Source of the DNA: Mycobacterium sp. Marseille-P9652
GTDB taxonomy: Bacteria; Actinomycetota; Actinomycetes; Mycobacteriales; Mycobacteriaceae
NCBI RefSeq assembly: GCF_902652685.1
Contig: NZ_CACRUY010000018.1
Coordinates: 1 to 64,000, forward strand
Length of the DNA stretch: 64,000 nt
Direction of reading: 5' to 3'
Part shown: piece by piece, positions 15,467-24,964 of the stretch
How positions within the stretch are numbered: the first letter of the stretch is position 1
Layout of the letters: every line of letters starts with the position of its first letter
Made by a program: the position numbers and the translations under genes
Notes under the pieces: generated by a model
The model's input: only the letters and a program-made list of their open reading frames with translations
What the model was told of the DNA's origin: nothing
Databases searched by the model: none

Positions 15467-17190
15467 TACATCGGCCTCGGATCAAGCATCAGGTCCACCC
15501 AGTTCTCCGCGCTCGACGCGCCAGTCGCGCCGGCCGCGAAAATACCAGTTCCGCCGGCCGGGTCCACGAACGCACCCGTCCGTTGGTCGTAGGTGGTGTA
15601 GGCCGTCCCGCTGGCCTGCGGCTGCGAGGCGCCTGGCGGTGGGCCCCACGGCTTCTCCGGTCCCGGGCCGGCCGGCGGAGGATTGATGCCCTCCGGCGGC
15701 GGCGGTGGGGGCAGCCACTTCGGGTACGGCAGCTGAGGCGGCACCGGCGGGTAGTTGGGCGGCATCCACGACGGGTTGCCGGGTGGCGGCGGCCTGTCGT
15801 TCGGCGGCGGCGGGTCATAGGCGGGCTGATGCGGCGCCGGCCCGGGCCCGGGCACGACACCGGGAGGCGGCGGTCCCACGATCGGCACACCCGGATCGGG
15901 GTCCGCACCCGGCGGGATGTACGGAAACTTGTTGGGCGGCAGGGTGTTCAGCCCGTTGGTGACCGGGGTGTCGTAGGGCACCGGCGGACCGCGCCACGGG
16001 TTGCGACCCACCGGCACATAGCCTTTCGGGTCACGGCAGAGCTGGATGGTCGGCGCGCGCTTGCCGGGGAACTCCTGGCACGGGTAGTTGCGTGCGCCGC
16101 GCACGGTGCTCGGGTCGTTCTGGGCGACCTTGCAGTACATGTCCCTCGGCAGCTCGCGCAGCGTCTCGTCGGCCGGCGTGCGCATCAACGGCGGGGGCAG
16201 GAATCCGACCGCGCACGGCGGCGGGTCGTTGAGGTCCAGCTTGAAGTCCAGCTTCGCGCCCTCGTCTTGGGGCACGCCGCCGGCGGCCGTCGTGATCGCG
16301 GCGAACAAGGCCGGGAACGTCACCAGCAACTGCTCGATCGACTTGTGGTAGATCACCCCGACCCGGCCCAGATTGGACAGGCTGGCCGCGAGCATCGGGA
16401 AGGACGGGCGGATGCCGGAGAACGCCGTGCTGGCCTCGTCGGCCGCGCCCGGGGCCGTGGCGAGCGTCTGGCGAAGCTGCGGATCGGCCTGCCGGACCTC
16501 GGAGGTGAACCGCGCCAGGCCGTCCGACAGCGACTTGATGTCGGCGCCGGCGCGAATCTGGGCCTGCAGGAACGGGCCGGCGTCGTCGATCAGCTGGGAG
16601 ATCTGCGGGTAGTTGGCGTTGGCCTCGTCGACCAGCAGCCGGGCGGATTCGAACAGCCGGGCCAGCTCGGGGCCCGACCCGTTGGCCGCGAGGAACGTCT
16701 CGTGCAGCAGCTCGCGCAGCCGCGTGTCGCCCAGGCTGTTGACCAGCGCCTCCGCCCGCTTCAGCAGGTCGGCGACGTCCTGCCCGATCCGCGTGTTCTG
16801 CCGGTCGATGCGAAAGCCGTTGTGCAGCTTGCTGGTCGCCGGCTTGGCCGGTGGCACCAGGTCGATGTACTGCTCACCGACGGCCGACACGCTCTTGACG
16901 GTGGCGGTGACGTTCGACGGGATCGGCGTGCCGCTGTTGAGCCGCATGGTCGCGGTGACCCCGCTGGGGTTGAGCCCCACCGACTCCACCCGGCCGACCG
17001 CGACGCCGCGGTAGGTGACGTTGGCGTTCTTGTACAGGCCGCCGCCGGCGACGAAATCGGCCGTGCCCGCATAGGTTCCAATGCCGAACGTGGCCGGCAG
17101 CCGCAGGTAGAAGATGGCCATCAGGGTCAGCGTGATCGCGGTGATCACCGCGAAGATGCCGAGTTGGACTCGCGTGAGTTTGTCGATCAT
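15466..17190 (-). CDS. mce4F: Mce4F, MlaD-domain subunit of sterol importer
   Basis: The 574-residue protein has an N-terminal membrane anchor (LGIFAVITAITLTLMAIFYL), then the MlaD domain with GGGLYKNANVTYRGVAVGRVESV, a long helical Mce/coiled-coil region to about residue 290, and a Pro/Gly-rich tail of about 170 residues. Six such subunits (Mce4A-F) form the periplasmic part of the Mce4 complex, which imports cholesterol with YrbE4A/B and the separately encoded ATPase MceG. It matches Rv3494c in position and length. ATGA overlap joins it to mce4E upstream. The tail is low complexity (PPPPG-type runs). Confidence 0.94.
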   Translation of the reverse strand: MIDKLTRVQLGIFAVITAITLTLMAIFYLRLPATFGIGTYAGTADFVAGGGLYKNANVTYRGVAVGRVESVGLNPSGVTATMRLNSGTPIPSNVTATVKSVSAVGEQYIDLVPPAKPATSKLHNGFRIDRQNTRIGQDVADLLKRAEALVNSLGDTRLRELLHETFLAANGSGPELARLFESARLLVDEANANYPQISQLIDDAGPFLQAQIRAGADIKSLSDGLARFTSEVRQADPQLRQTLATAPGAADEASTAFSGIRPSFPMLAASLSNLGRVGVIYHKSIEQLLVTFPALFAAITTAAGGVPQDEGAKLDFKLDLNDPPPCAVGFLPPPLMRTPADETLRELPRDMYCKVAQNDPSTVRGARNYPCQEFPGKRAPTIQLCRDPKGYVPVGRNPWRGPPVPYDTPVTNGLNTLPPNKFPYIPPGADPDPGVPIVGPPPPGVVPGPGPAPHQPAYDPPPPNDRPPPPGNPSWMPPNYPPVPPQLPYPKWLPPPPPPEGINPPPAGPGPEKPWGPPPGASQPQASGTAYTTYDQRTGAFVDPAGGTGIFAAGATGASSAENWVDLMLDPRPM

Positions 17191-18368
17191 CCGCCGCTCC
17201 CTGTCGTCCCCGTCGAACCCGAAGCCGTGCCGGGCGGAATCGTGAACGGGTCGGCCGCCTGTCCGGAGAGGTTGGCCAGTTCACCGGTCAGGAAGTCCGG
17301 TGGGTTGACGATCTCGCTCATGTGCATCATGTTCGGGTCGAGCGCATACGACGTCGTGAAGAACGTCTCGCCGATCCGGCGCAGGGTGAGGTCGAACGTG
17401 GTGAACACGTTGAGGTAGTCGCCGCGCACGGCCTGCTTGATCCCGAAGTTCGGGAACGGGAACGTCAGCAGCAGCTGCAGCGAGGTGACGAAGTTTCGGC
17501 GGTTGTCATTGAGCTCCTTGACGACCGAGTAGAGGCCCTTGAGGTCTTCGGCGAAGTCGACCTTGGTCTTGGCCAGGACGTTCGACGTCACCAGCGCCAG
17601 CCGCCTGAGCGAGGCGAAGGCGTCGACGATGTTGCCGCGGTTCTTGTTGAGCACGCGGATCGCTTCCGGCAGCGTGTCCAGCGCCCGGCCGAGGTTGTCC
17701 TTGTCGCGCGCCAGGGTGGCCGAGAAACGGTTCAAGCCGTCGACGGCGTCGATGATGTCGTTGACCTGCCGGTTGAGTCCGGCGGTCAGCTCCGCCAGCC
17801 GCGGCATCAGGCCCGAGAATTGGTCCTGCCGCCCGGCGACGGCCTGGTAGGTCTCGTCGGTGATCTCCTGCAGCGCACCGACATTGCCCTTGTTGACCAC
17901 GACTCCGAGGGCGGACAGCACCTCTTCGGTGGTCGGGTACCGGCCCGTGTGCGACTCGGGAATCTTCGAGCCGTCGGTCAGCCTGCCGGTCGCGGGCTTG
18001 TCCTTCGGGCGGATCAGGTCGATGTGCATCGAACCCAGCAGCGACGTCTGCGCCACCGTGGCCGTCGTGTTGGCCGGCAGCTCCACGTTCTTGTTCAACG
18101 CCAATTTCACTGCGGCATAGAACGACCCGTCGGCCCTCTGCTCGGCCGAGATTCCGGCGACGCTGCCGACCGTGACGTCGTCGACCATCACCGGCGAGTT
18201 CTGCGGCAGCGTCGCCACGTCGGGCATCTCGACCGTGATCGAGTACGCGCCCAGGCCGTGGCCGGCGGTGCCCGGCATCGCCAGGGAGTTCAGCCCGTTG
18301 AACTGGCAACCGGCCAGCAGGGCACCACCCATCGCCAAAACGCCGCAGCGCAACCAGTTTCGGCTCAT
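17187..18368 (-). CDS. mce4E: Mce4E/LprN lipoprotein subunit of sterol importer
   Basis: The 393-residue protein has a lipoprotein signal ending in the lipobox LLAGC (Cys21), unlike the other Mce4 subunits, which have membrane anchors. The MlaD domain follows (ITVEMPDVATLPQNSPVMVDDVTVGSV, split here by the reader as two strands), then TLLGSMHIDL-type strands and a helical Mce region. It matches Rv3495c (lprN). Lipidation should attach it to the outer face of the cytoplasmic membrane as the fifth of six subunits. The gene overlaps its neighbours on both sides by ATGA junctions. Confidence 0.94.
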   Translation of the reverse strand: MSRNWLRCGVLAMGGALLAGCQFNGLNSLAMPGTAGHGLGAYSITVEMPDVATLPQNSPVMVDDVTVGSVAGISAEQRADGSFYAAVKLALNKNVELPANTTATVAQTSLLGSMHIDLIRPKDKPATGRLTDGSKIPESHTGRYPTTEEVLSALGVVVNKGNVGALQEITDETYQAVAGRQDQFSGLMPRLAELTAGLNRQVNDIIDAVDGLNRFSATLARDKDNLGRALDTLPEAIRVLNKNRGNIVDAFASLRRLALVTSNVLAKTKVDFAEDLKGLYSVVKELNDNRRNFVTSLQLLLTFPFPNFGIKQAVRGDYLNVFTTFDLTLRRIGETFFTTSYALDPNMMHMSEIVNPPDFLTGELANLSGQAADPFTIPPGTASGSTGTTGSGG

Positions 18369-19828
18369 CCGCCGCCCTCCTGGTCGGGCGGGGCAGGGGC
18401 CGCGTTGGGCGGCGGCCCGGGCAAGGGGCCGAACGGGGAGTTCGGCGCCCCGGCCGGCCCCGGCGCACCCGCGCCGGCCGGCGGCGGTCCGGGAAGCGGT
18501 ACCCCGCCCGCGCCGGCCGGCGGCGGACCGGGTAGCGGCGCCGACGGGACGAGCAGCGCCTGCAGGTCCGCGGGGTTCTGGGCGGCGGGCGGCGGTTGGG
18601 CGCCCTTGGCGGGTATCCAGGTCAGCTGCGGGATCGGGGTGGCCGCCTTGGCCTGGGTCTGCGGGGTGTCGTAGATGATCTGGCCCTTGTACGCCGTGAT
18701 CGTGTTCAGCGGGTGGAACATGACCGGCGGGTAGTTCACCGCGAGCCGGCGCAGCACCGGGCCCAGCCGCTCGCGACAGATCTCGGCGCGCTTGTAGTAG
18801 TCGGGCGCCCTTGGCCCGCCGGCGGTTTCGAATGATCCGCCGCAGATGAACTGCACGGGGTTGGCGAACTCGGGGATGGACAGCAACCCGTTCAGGGTGC
18901 CCTGCGCGGGGTCGTAGATGTTGTAGAAGTTCGCGATGCCGGGCCCCGCAACGTGCAGCACCTGCTCGATGTTCTCGCTCTGGTCACTCAGCGTCTTGGC
19001 GAAATCGTTGAGCTGGTTCACCGTTTCGATGAGCGTCGAGTTGTTCTCGTGCAGGAATCCCCGGACGTCCGACAGCGCCTGATTCAGGGTGCCCAGTGTG
19101 TTGTCGAGGTGGCGCGAGCTGTCGGCGAGCACCTGGGACACCGAGGCGACGTTGCCGGCGAACTGCACGATCTGGTCGTTGCTCTTCGACAGCACATTGA
19201 CCAACACCTGCAGGTTCTTGACGGTGCCGAAGATGTCGCTGCGCGAATCCCCGAGTCGCCCAGCGACCTGGGACAATTCGCGCAGCGCGTTGTGGAACGA
19301 GTCCCCGTTGCCGTCGAAGGTGTCGGCGGCCTGGTTGATGACGGCGCCCAACGGTCCCTGCATCGCTCCCGTGGTGGGGCCCAGCTGGACGGCGAGCTGG
19401 GTCAGCGCCTCCTTGACCTCGTCCCATTCGACCGGAACCGCGGTGCGGGACAGGTCGATGGTTCCGCCGTCGGGCAGCACGGGGCCACCGGTGTAGGCCG
19501 GGGTGAGCTGAATGAACCGCGCCGACACCAGGTTCGGCGAGATGATGACGGCCTTGGCGTCCTTCGGGATCTTGACGTCCCGGGAGACCGACATGGTGAT
19601 CTTGACGTCGGAGGGCCGCGGTTCGATCGTGTCGATGGTACCGACGGGCACCCCGAGCACCCGCACCTCGTCACCGGGATAGAGCCCGACCGCGGACTGG
19701 AAGTAGCCCGCGAGGGTCCGGTTCTTGCCGTGCGAGTTCAGGACATACACGCCACCCACCAGCACCGCGATCAGCGCGATGACGGTGGCGTAACGCAGCC
19801 CCCTGCTGCCGGCAATCCGTCGGATCAT
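18365..19828 (-). CDS. mce4D: Mce4D subunit of sterol importer
   Basis: The 487-residue protein starts at ATG 19828, which overlaps the mce4C stop (ATGA); an upstream start would add eight residues. It has one N-terminal membrane segment (YATVIALIAVLVGGVYVL), the MlaD domain (GLYPGDEVRVLGVPVGTIDTI), a long helical region with QLAVQLGPTTGAM and a C-terminal tail built of repeated LPGPPPAGAG blocks followed by Pro/Ala-rich sequence. It matches Rv3496c. The repeat tail is the likely site of length variation among strains. Confidence 0.94.
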   Translation of the reverse strand: MIRRIAGSRGLRYATVIALIAVLVGGVYVLNSHGKNRTLAGYFQSAVGLYPGDEVRVLGVPVGTIDTIEPRPSDVKITMSVSRDVKIPKDAKAVIISPNLVSARFIQLTPAYTGGPVLPDGGTIDLSRTAVPVEWDEVKEALTQLAVQLGPTTGAMQGPLGAVINQAADTFDGNGDSFHNALRELSQVAGRLGDSRSDIFGTVKNLQVLVNVLSKSNDQIVQFAGNVASVSQVLADSSRHLDNTLGTLNQALSDVRGFLHENNSTLIETVNQLNDFAKTLSDQSENIEQVLHVAGPGIANFYNIYDPAQGTLNGLLSIPEFANPVQFICGGSFETAGGPRAPDYYKRAEICRERLGPVLRRLAVNYPPVMFHPLNTITAYKGQIIYDTPQTQAKAATPIPQLTWIPAKGAQPPPAAQNPADLQALLVPSAPLPGPPPAGAGGVPLPGPPPAGAGAPGPAGAPNSPFGPLPGPPPNAAPAPPDQEGGG

Positions 19829-20889
19829 GGTGACTTCGGCCTGATGATCCAACGCTCCTGGATGAGCCCGCGCAGGTAGTCGGCGAGGCTCGCGGGCAGC
19901 TTGCCCGGCTGGTAGAAGAAGTCGAACATCGTGGCCATCAGCGGCGCCGGGATCACCCCGTAGACGTTGACGTTGAAGCCCGGTCCCGAGCCGACCACCT
20001 CACCCAGTTCGGTTGCGTACGTGGGCAACCGCTTGAGCGCCTCGGTGATGTAGTCCCGGCGCTGATTGAGGTTGTCCAGCACCTGGTTGAGCTTGCTCAG
20101 GGCCGGACCGAACTCCTTGCGGTTGTCGGCCACGAACCCGGAGATCTGCGCCGAGACGTCGTCGATCCCCGAGATCAGTTGTCCCAGCGCCGCACGTCGC
20201 TCGTCGAGCGCGGCGAACAACTCGTTGCCGTCGTCGACCAGCTTGTTGACCTGCTCCGCGCGTTGCGCGAGCACCGACGTCACCGACTTGGCGTGCGCCA
20301 GCAGGCCCTGCAGCGCCTCGTCGCGGCGGTTCAGCGTGCGCGACAGCGACGTCACGCCGTCCAGCGCGCCGCGCAGTTCGGGGGTGGCGTCGTGCAGCGT
20401 GTCGGTGAGCACGTTCAGCGCCTGTTCGAATTGCGGCTTGTTCAGATTGTTGGCGTTGTTGCCCAGATCCTCCAGCGCCCCGGCCAACGTGTACGGCGTG
20501 GTGGTGCGCGACAGCGGAATCGTTGTCGTCTTGCCGGTTCCGGCGGGCGTCAGGGCGATGGAGCGCTCGCCGAGGATGGTGTCCGTCCGGATCGCGGCGA
20601 GCGACTGGTCACCGATCGTCACGTGCCGGTCGACGGAGAAGGTCACCTTTGCGCTGTCCCCGGCCAGCGCGACGGACTGCACCTTGCCGACCTTGAAGCC
20701 GGAGACGTAGACGGAGTTGCCACCCTTGATGCCGCCGGCGTCGGAGAAGTAGGCCTCGTACGTCTTGCCCTGCGGGAAGAACGGCAGGTTCGCGTATCCG
20801 AATGCGACGAGCACGACGCAGACCACGAGCACCACGCCGAAGATGCCGGTGCGGATCGGGTCGCGCTCGTGCTTACGGCTACTTGGCAA
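19825..20889 (-). CDS. mce4C: Mce4C subunit of sterol importer
   Basis: The protein has a membrane anchor (GIFGVVLVVCVVLVAFGYANL), the MlaD domain (YFSDAGGIKGGNSVYVSGFKVGKVQSV) and the Mce helical region, and ends QERWIIRPKSP, as Rv3497c does. The start is uncertain. A TTG at 20889, which overlaps the end of mce4B, gives 354 residues, close to the usual 357, and makes the N-terminus MPSSRKHERDP; longer open sequence upstream lies inside mce4B and is judged to be read-through. It is tightly coupled to mce4B and mce4D. Confidence 0.9.
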   Translation of the reverse strand: MPSSRKHERDPIRTGIFGVVLVVCVVLVAFGYANLPFFPQGKTYEAYFSDAGGIKGGNSVYVSGFKVGKVQSVALAGDSAKVTFSVDRHVTIGDQSLAAIRTDTILGERSIALTPAGTGKTTTIPLSRTTTPYTLAGALEDLGNNANNLNKPQFEQALNVLTDTLHDATPELRGALDGVTSLSRTLNRRDEALQGLLAHAKSVTSVLAQRAEQVNKLVDDGNELFAALDERRAALGQLISGIDDVSAQISGFVADNRKEFGPALSKLNQVLDNLNQRRDYITEALKRLPTYATELGEVVGSGPGFNVNVYGVIPAPLMATMFDFFYQPGKLPASLADYLRGLIQERWIIRPKSP

Positions 20890-21931
20890 AAGCGCACCTC
20901 CCCTTGCTCGGATCGACTGAGCCACCGAGCGGCAACAGGATGTCACCGCCGGCCGGTCCGTTGATCTTGATCGTCACGGAGCAGAAGTAGATGTTGAAGA
21001 ACGACCCGTAGGCGCCCAGCGCCGCGAGCCGCAGGTAGTCCTCGCCGAGCTGCTCCACGTCGTTGTTCACCTCGGCCTTGCGGTTGTCCAGCTCCGTCGC
21101 GAGCGGACGGGTGTTCTCAAGGATGCCCTGCAGGGGCCGGCGCGAATTCTTCAGCAGCTCGGTCAAATCCGTCGTCGTCGAAGCCAGCGGCGGGATCGCG
21201 CCCGCGATGTCGTCCTTGTTCTTGGCCAGTCCGGTGATCAGTTGCTGCAGCTGGTCGACGCTCGCCGAGAACTGCGCGCTCTTCTGGTCGACGGTCCCGA
21301 GCACCGAGTTGAGGTTGGTGATCACGTCCCCGATGAGCTGGTCGCGCTGGCCCAGCGCCGTGGAGAAGGCGCTGGTGTTGGCCAGCACGTCGGACAGCGC
21401 GCCGCCTTGTCCCTGGAGCAGTTGGATGACGGCGCTGCTGATCGTGTTCACCTTGTCGGCATCCAGGCCCTTGACCACCGGTCGCAGACCGCCCAACAGA
21501 GCGTCGAGATCCAGGGCGGGCTGGGTGTGCTGGGAGTTGATCGTGCCTCCGGCCGGCAGCTTGCGCAATTCCCCGGGGCCCGAGGTGATTTCGAGGAACC
21601 GGTCACCGACCAGGTTCTCGTACCGGATCACCGCCCGCGTCGACGAGTACAGCTGGTAGCGCCGGTCGACACCGAACTCGACGTCAATCGTGTTGTCCTG
21701 ATTGAGTTTGATTCCCGACACCGCGCCCACCGGCACGCCGGCGATGCGGACCTTCTGCCCGGCCTTCAACCGCGACACATTGGTGAACGTTGCGTGGTAC
21801 GTGTTTTCGGCGCCGAACCGGAAATCGCCGAAGATCACCACCAGGCCCGCGGCGACCACCAGCATCGCGGCCGCGAAGACGCCGACCTTGATCACCATCG
21901 AGCGGTGCGACGGCATTCCCGACGCGGCCAT
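20879..21931 (-). CDS. mce4B: Mce4B subunit of sterol importer
   Basis: The 350-residue protein starts at ATG 21931, which shares one base with the mce4A stop codon (TGATG). It has a membrane anchor (MVIKVGVFAAAMLVVAAGLVV), the MlaD domain (TFTNVSRLKAGQKVRIAGVPVGAV as consecutive strands), a helical Mce region and a C-terminus with a Cys pair (FCSVTIKINGPAGGD...GRCAFAK). Length equals that of Rv3498c. It is one of six non-identical subunits that form the lipid tunnel of the Mce4 cholesterol importer. Confidence 0.94.
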   Translation of the reverse strand: MAASGMPSHRSMVIKVGVFAAAMLVVAAGLVVIFGDFRFGAENTYHATFTNVSRLKAGQKVRIAGVPVGAVSGIKLNQDNTIDVEFGVDRRYQLYSSTRAVIRYENLVGDRFLEITSGPGELRKLPAGGTINSQHTQPALDLDALLGGLRPVVKGLDADKVNTISSAVIQLLQGQGGALSDVLANTSAFSTALGQRDQLIGDVITNLNSVLGTVDQKSAQFSASVDQLQQLITGLAKNKDDIAGAIPPLASTTTDLTELLKNSRRPLQGILENTRPLATELDNRKAEVNNDVEQLGEDYLRLAALGAYGSFFNIYFCSVTIKINGPAGGDILLPLGGSVDPSKGRCAFAK

Positions 21932-23133
21932 CAGAAGTCGTCCCTTTCCGCGAAGGCGCCGTGGAACAGGAACTGCAGCGTCGAGGGCGCGTCGAACTGC
22001 AACTCCGTGAACGGCTCGTACGGGATATTGGCGTTGTCGGTCACCAGGAACGGTGAGCGGAAAAACGATCCGCCGGTCTGCTTGGTCGGGATGTCCGGCA
22101 GCCCGCGGCAATTCGGGCCACCGGAGGCGTTGACGATCGGCAGCGATTCGGGATAGGTGTAGGACGGCGCGCCGAGCACGAAGCTCGAGGACGTGAACAG
22201 CCCCGCCTTGCGGACGCCGATCAGCGGCGCGAATTCCTTGATGCCGCGCTCGATACCGGCGAACAGACAACCGAACTCGGGCGAGTAGTCGTGGGCCACC
22301 TTGATCGGGGCCCGCAGCCGCTGGAGCGCGTCGATCAGGTCCTGTTCGGCCGGAGCCAGCGTCTCGTAGGCGTTGTTGGCCAGCCCGATCGTCGCCAGCA
22401 GCGTGTCGTTGAGGTTGTTCTGCTGGTCGACGACGGTGCGGTTGATCGTCGGCAGGTTGTCGAAGATGGTGTTGAGGTCGGGGGCGGCGTCGGCGTAGTT
22501 GTTCGCGACGACGGCGGTCTTGCGGAAGTCCTCCTGCAGCGCCGGCAGCTTCGGATTGGACTGGCGCGTCAGGGTGTTCAGTCCCGACAGGGTGTCACCG
22601 AGGTCGTTGCCGTGACCCCGCAGCCCCTCGGACAACGCGCTGAGCGTCCCGTTCAGCTCGACCGGGTCGACCTTGTGCAGCAGGTCCACGAGCGACTGGA
22701 ACAGCGTGTTGACCTCCAGCTGAACCGCGGACGCCGCGACGTGCGCGTCCGGGCGCAGCGATGTCGGCGACGGCGCCTGCGGCGGAACGAATTCCACCGA
22801 CTTGGCGCCGAAGATCGTGTTGCCCGCGATGTGCACTGTCGCGTTGGAGGGGATGAAGTGCATGTCGTCGCTGTTGATCGCCAGTGTCAGCCGGGCCTGG
22901 TCGGCGGCATAGTCGATGGCCTCCACCTTGCCGACCTGGATGCCGCGGTACTTGACTTTGGCTCCCTTGTCCATCACCAGCCCGGCCCGCGGCGCGCTGA
23001 CGGTGACGGTGTCCACCGAGGCGAAAGCCGCTGTGTAGGAAAGGTAAGTCAGGACGGCGAACGCCACGATCAAGCTGGCCAGCAGCGCCGCTGCCAGCCG
23101 GACACTTGTGCGTCGCGATCCGCCGTCTGCCAT
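21931..23133 (-). CDS. mce4A: Mce4A subunit of sterol importer
   Basis: The 400-residue protein starts at ATG 23133. It has a membrane anchor (LAAALLASLIVAFAVLTYLS), the MlaD domain (VMDKGAKVKYRGIQVGKVEAI), and the Mce helical region with NTLFQSLVDLLHKVDPVELN and FGCLFAGIERGIKEFAP. Length equals Rv3499c. Mce4A is the first MlaD-type subunit of the operon; in M. tuberculosis loss of Mce4 impairs growth on cholesterol and persistence in mice. A 19-bp gap separates it from yrbE4B, one of the few non-overlapping junctions of the operon. Confidence 0.95.
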   Translation of the reverse strand: MADGGSRRTSVRLAAALLASLIVAFAVLTYLSYTAAFASVDTVTVSAPRAGLVMDKGAKVKYRGIQVGKVEAIDYAADQARLTLAINSDDMHFIPSNATVHIAGNTIFGAKSVEFVPPQAPSPTSLRPDAHVAASAVQLEVNTLFQSLVDLLHKVDPVELNGTLSALSEGLRGHGNDLGDTLSGLNTLTRQSNPKLPALQEDFRKTAVVANNYADAAPDLNTIFDNLPTINRTVVDQQNNLNDTLLATIGLANNAYETLAPAEQDLIDALQRLRAPIKVAHDYSPEFGCLFAGIERGIKEFAPLIGVRKAGLFTSSSFVLGAPSYTYPESLPIVNASGGPNCRGLPDIPTKQTGGSFFRSPFLVTDNANIPYEPFTELQFDAPSTLQFLFHGAFAERDDF

Positions 23134-23152
23134 GACTGTTGAGCGGTCCCCC

Positions 23153-23995
23153 TTATCCGGAGAGGTTGAAGTTACCGGACGCCCCGTAAACAGCGAGCGA
23201 GATGAACAAAGTAATGACGACGACGACGATCAGCGAGGTCCGCACCGCCTGGCCCACCGCGATGCCCACGCCGATCGGGCCGCCGCTGGCGTTGTAGCCG
23301 TAATAGGTGTGCACCAGCATCACCGCGATGGACATCACGATGGCCTGCAGGAACGACCACAGGAGGTCGGAGGGTATGAGGAAGGTATTGAAGTAATGGT
23401 CGTAGAGGCCCTTGGACTGCCCGTTGATGTACACCGTGGTGAACCGCGCCGCGAAGAACGCCGCGAGCACCGACAGCGAGTACAGCGGGATGATCGCGAC
23501 GAGCCCGGCGATGAGCCGCGTGGAAACCAGATACGAGACCGAATGAACCGCCATGCATTCCACGGCGTCGATCTCCTCCGACACCCGCATGGCCCCCAGT
23601 TGTGCGGTCGCGCCGGCGCCGATCGTGGCGGCCAGCGCGATGCCCGCGATCACCGGAGCGACCACCCTGACGTTCAGGAACGCCGACAGGAATCCCGTCA
23701 GCGCCTCGATGCCGATGTTGCCCAGCGACGAGTAGCCCTGCACGGCAATGACTCCGCCGGAGGCGAGGGTGAGGAAGGCCGCGACCCCGACCGTGCCGCC
23801 GATCATGACGAGCGCCCCCGCGCCGAGCGTCATCTCGGCGATGTTGCGGATCGTCTCCTTGCGATACCGGGTCAGCGCGTTGGGGACGTACCGGATCGTC
23901 TCGCCGAAGAACAGCGCCTGCTCACCGAAGTCGTCGACGGGGCCCTGCAGCCGGGAGAAGACGTTGCGGAGCCGGTAGGTGAGGTCGTAGCTCAT
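23153..23995 (-). CDS. yrbE4B: YrbE4B, MlaE-type permease of sterol importer
   Basis: The 280-residue protein is an MlaE/YrbE permease with about five membrane helices. It shows GAGATAQLGAMRVSEEIDAVE, the conserved EQ-loop-like cytoplasmic segment where the ATPase MceG couples, and STRLIAGLVAIIPLYSLSVL. It matches Rv3500c. Together with YrbE4A it forms the membrane channel through which Mce4 delivers cholesterol. The start is ATG 23995; 19 bp separate it from the upstream yrbE4A stop. Confidence 0.95.
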   Translation of the reverse strand: MSYDLTYRLRNVFSRLQGPVDDFGEQALFFGETIRYVPNALTRYRKETIRNIAEMTLGAGALVMIGGTVGVAAFLTLASGGVIAVQGYSSLGNIGIEALTGFLSAFLNVRVVAPVIAGIALAATIGAGATAQLGAMRVSEEIDAVECMAVHSVSYLVSTRLIAGLVAIIPLYSLSVLAAFFAARFTTVYINGQSKGLYDHYFNTFLIPSDLLWSFLQAIVMSIAVMLVHTYYGYNASGGPIGVGIAVGQAVRTSLIVVVVITLFISLAVYGASGNFNLSG

Positions 23996-24014
23996 CGCGG
24001 GCCCCCTTCCGCCG

Positions 24015-24779
24015 TCACTTGGCCGTGACCCGCACGCCGATGGCCGTCATCACCACGTTGATGACGAAGAGGCAGATGAACGCGTAGACGACGGTCTCGT
24101 TGACGGCGTTCCCCACCCCCTTGGGCCCACCCTTGACGGTCAGGCCGCGATAACACCCGACCAGCCCGGCCATCACGCCGAACAGCAGCGCCTTGACCTC
24201 GGCGAGGACCAGCTCTTTCAACCCGGTCAGAACGGTGAGCCCGTTGATGAACGCGCCGGGGTTGACCCCTTGGAGGAAGACGGAGAAGACGTAGCCGCCC
24301 GAGAGGCCGATCGCGCAGACGAGGCCGTTGAGCAACAGCGCGACGACGGTGGACGCCAGCACGCGGGGCACGACGTGCCGTTGGATCGGGTCGATGCCGA
24401 GCACCCGCATCGCGTCTATCTCTTCGCGGATCGTGCGGGCACCCAGGTCGGCGCAGATGGCGGTGGCTCCGGCGCCGGCCACGACGAGCACCGTCACCAC
24501 CGGGCCGAGCTGGGTGATCGTGCCGAACGCCGTTCCGGCGCCGGACAGGTCGGCGGCGCCGATCTCGCGCAACAGGATGTTCAGGGTGAATGCCACGAGG
24601 ACGGTGAACGGGATGGACACCAGCAACGTCGGCACCAGGGACACCCGGGCGATCATCCACGTCTGTTCCAGGAACTCGCCGAACTGGAACGGCCGGCGGA
24701 ATGCCGCACGGCCGGTGTCAATCATCATTTCGAAGAACCCGCCAACAGCGCGGGCGGGGACGGCAAGCTGTTGAATCAA
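24015..24779 (-). CDS. yrbE4A: YrbE4A, MlaE-type permease of sterol importer
   Basis: The 254-residue permease has the MlaE pattern of helices and the cytoplasmic segment GAGATAICADLGARTIREEI that contacts the ATPase. Length equals that of Rv3501c. Reading of the codons gives a TTG start at 24779 with GCGAGG directly before and AGGGGG further upstream; the N-terminus MIQQLAVPARAVGG is as in M. tuberculosis. It is the first gene of the mce4 operon proper and follows a 235-bp AT-richer gap that carries candidate promoter and operator sequences. Confidence 0.95.
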   Translation of the reverse strand: MIQQLAVPARAVGGFFEMMIDTGRAAFRRPFQFGEFLEQTWMIARVSLVPTLLVSIPFTVLVAFTLNILLREIGAADLSGAGTAFGTITQLGPVVTVLVVAGAGATAICADLGARTIREEIDAMRVLGIDPIQRHVVPRVLASTVVALLLNGLVCAIGLSGGYVFSVFLQGVNPGAFINGLTVLTGLKELVLAEVKALLFGVMAGLVGCYRGLTVKGGPKGVGNAVNETVVYAFICLFVINVVMTAIGVRVTAK

Positions 24780-24865
24780 CCTCGCAGCCCCCTCTGCTGC
24801 TCACGGCGAAGCCTATGGGTCGCCTTTGCGTTGTCATCGGTCACACTCGGCTCGCTGTGAGCCGG

Positions 24866-24899
24866 ATCATATTAACTCAGAAGAAGTTCATGGTGTCAA
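24866..24899 (-). promoter_or_regulatory. Candidate sigmaA-type promoter of the mce4 operon
   Basis: Reading leftwards, TTGACA (24899-24894) is followed after 18 bp by TTAATA (24875-24870), overlapping TATGAT (24871-24866). It lies about 90 bp before the yrbE4A start in a stretch that is much AT-richer than its surroundings. The -35 match is perfect; the -10 choice is ambiguous. Confidence 0.4.
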
Positions 24900-24964
24900 C
24901 GAACTGCTTATCTCTGTCTTAAACGTTAATTTTGCTGGTCAGACCCATTCTTTCGTTATAAAAC

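Noticed and set aside
24920-24929. TAAACGTTAA near-palindrome in the mce4 promoter gap as a KstR box
   Set aside because: AAC and GTT overlap with no two-base spacer, so it does not fit TnnAACnnGTTnnA; the site at 24965 fits better.
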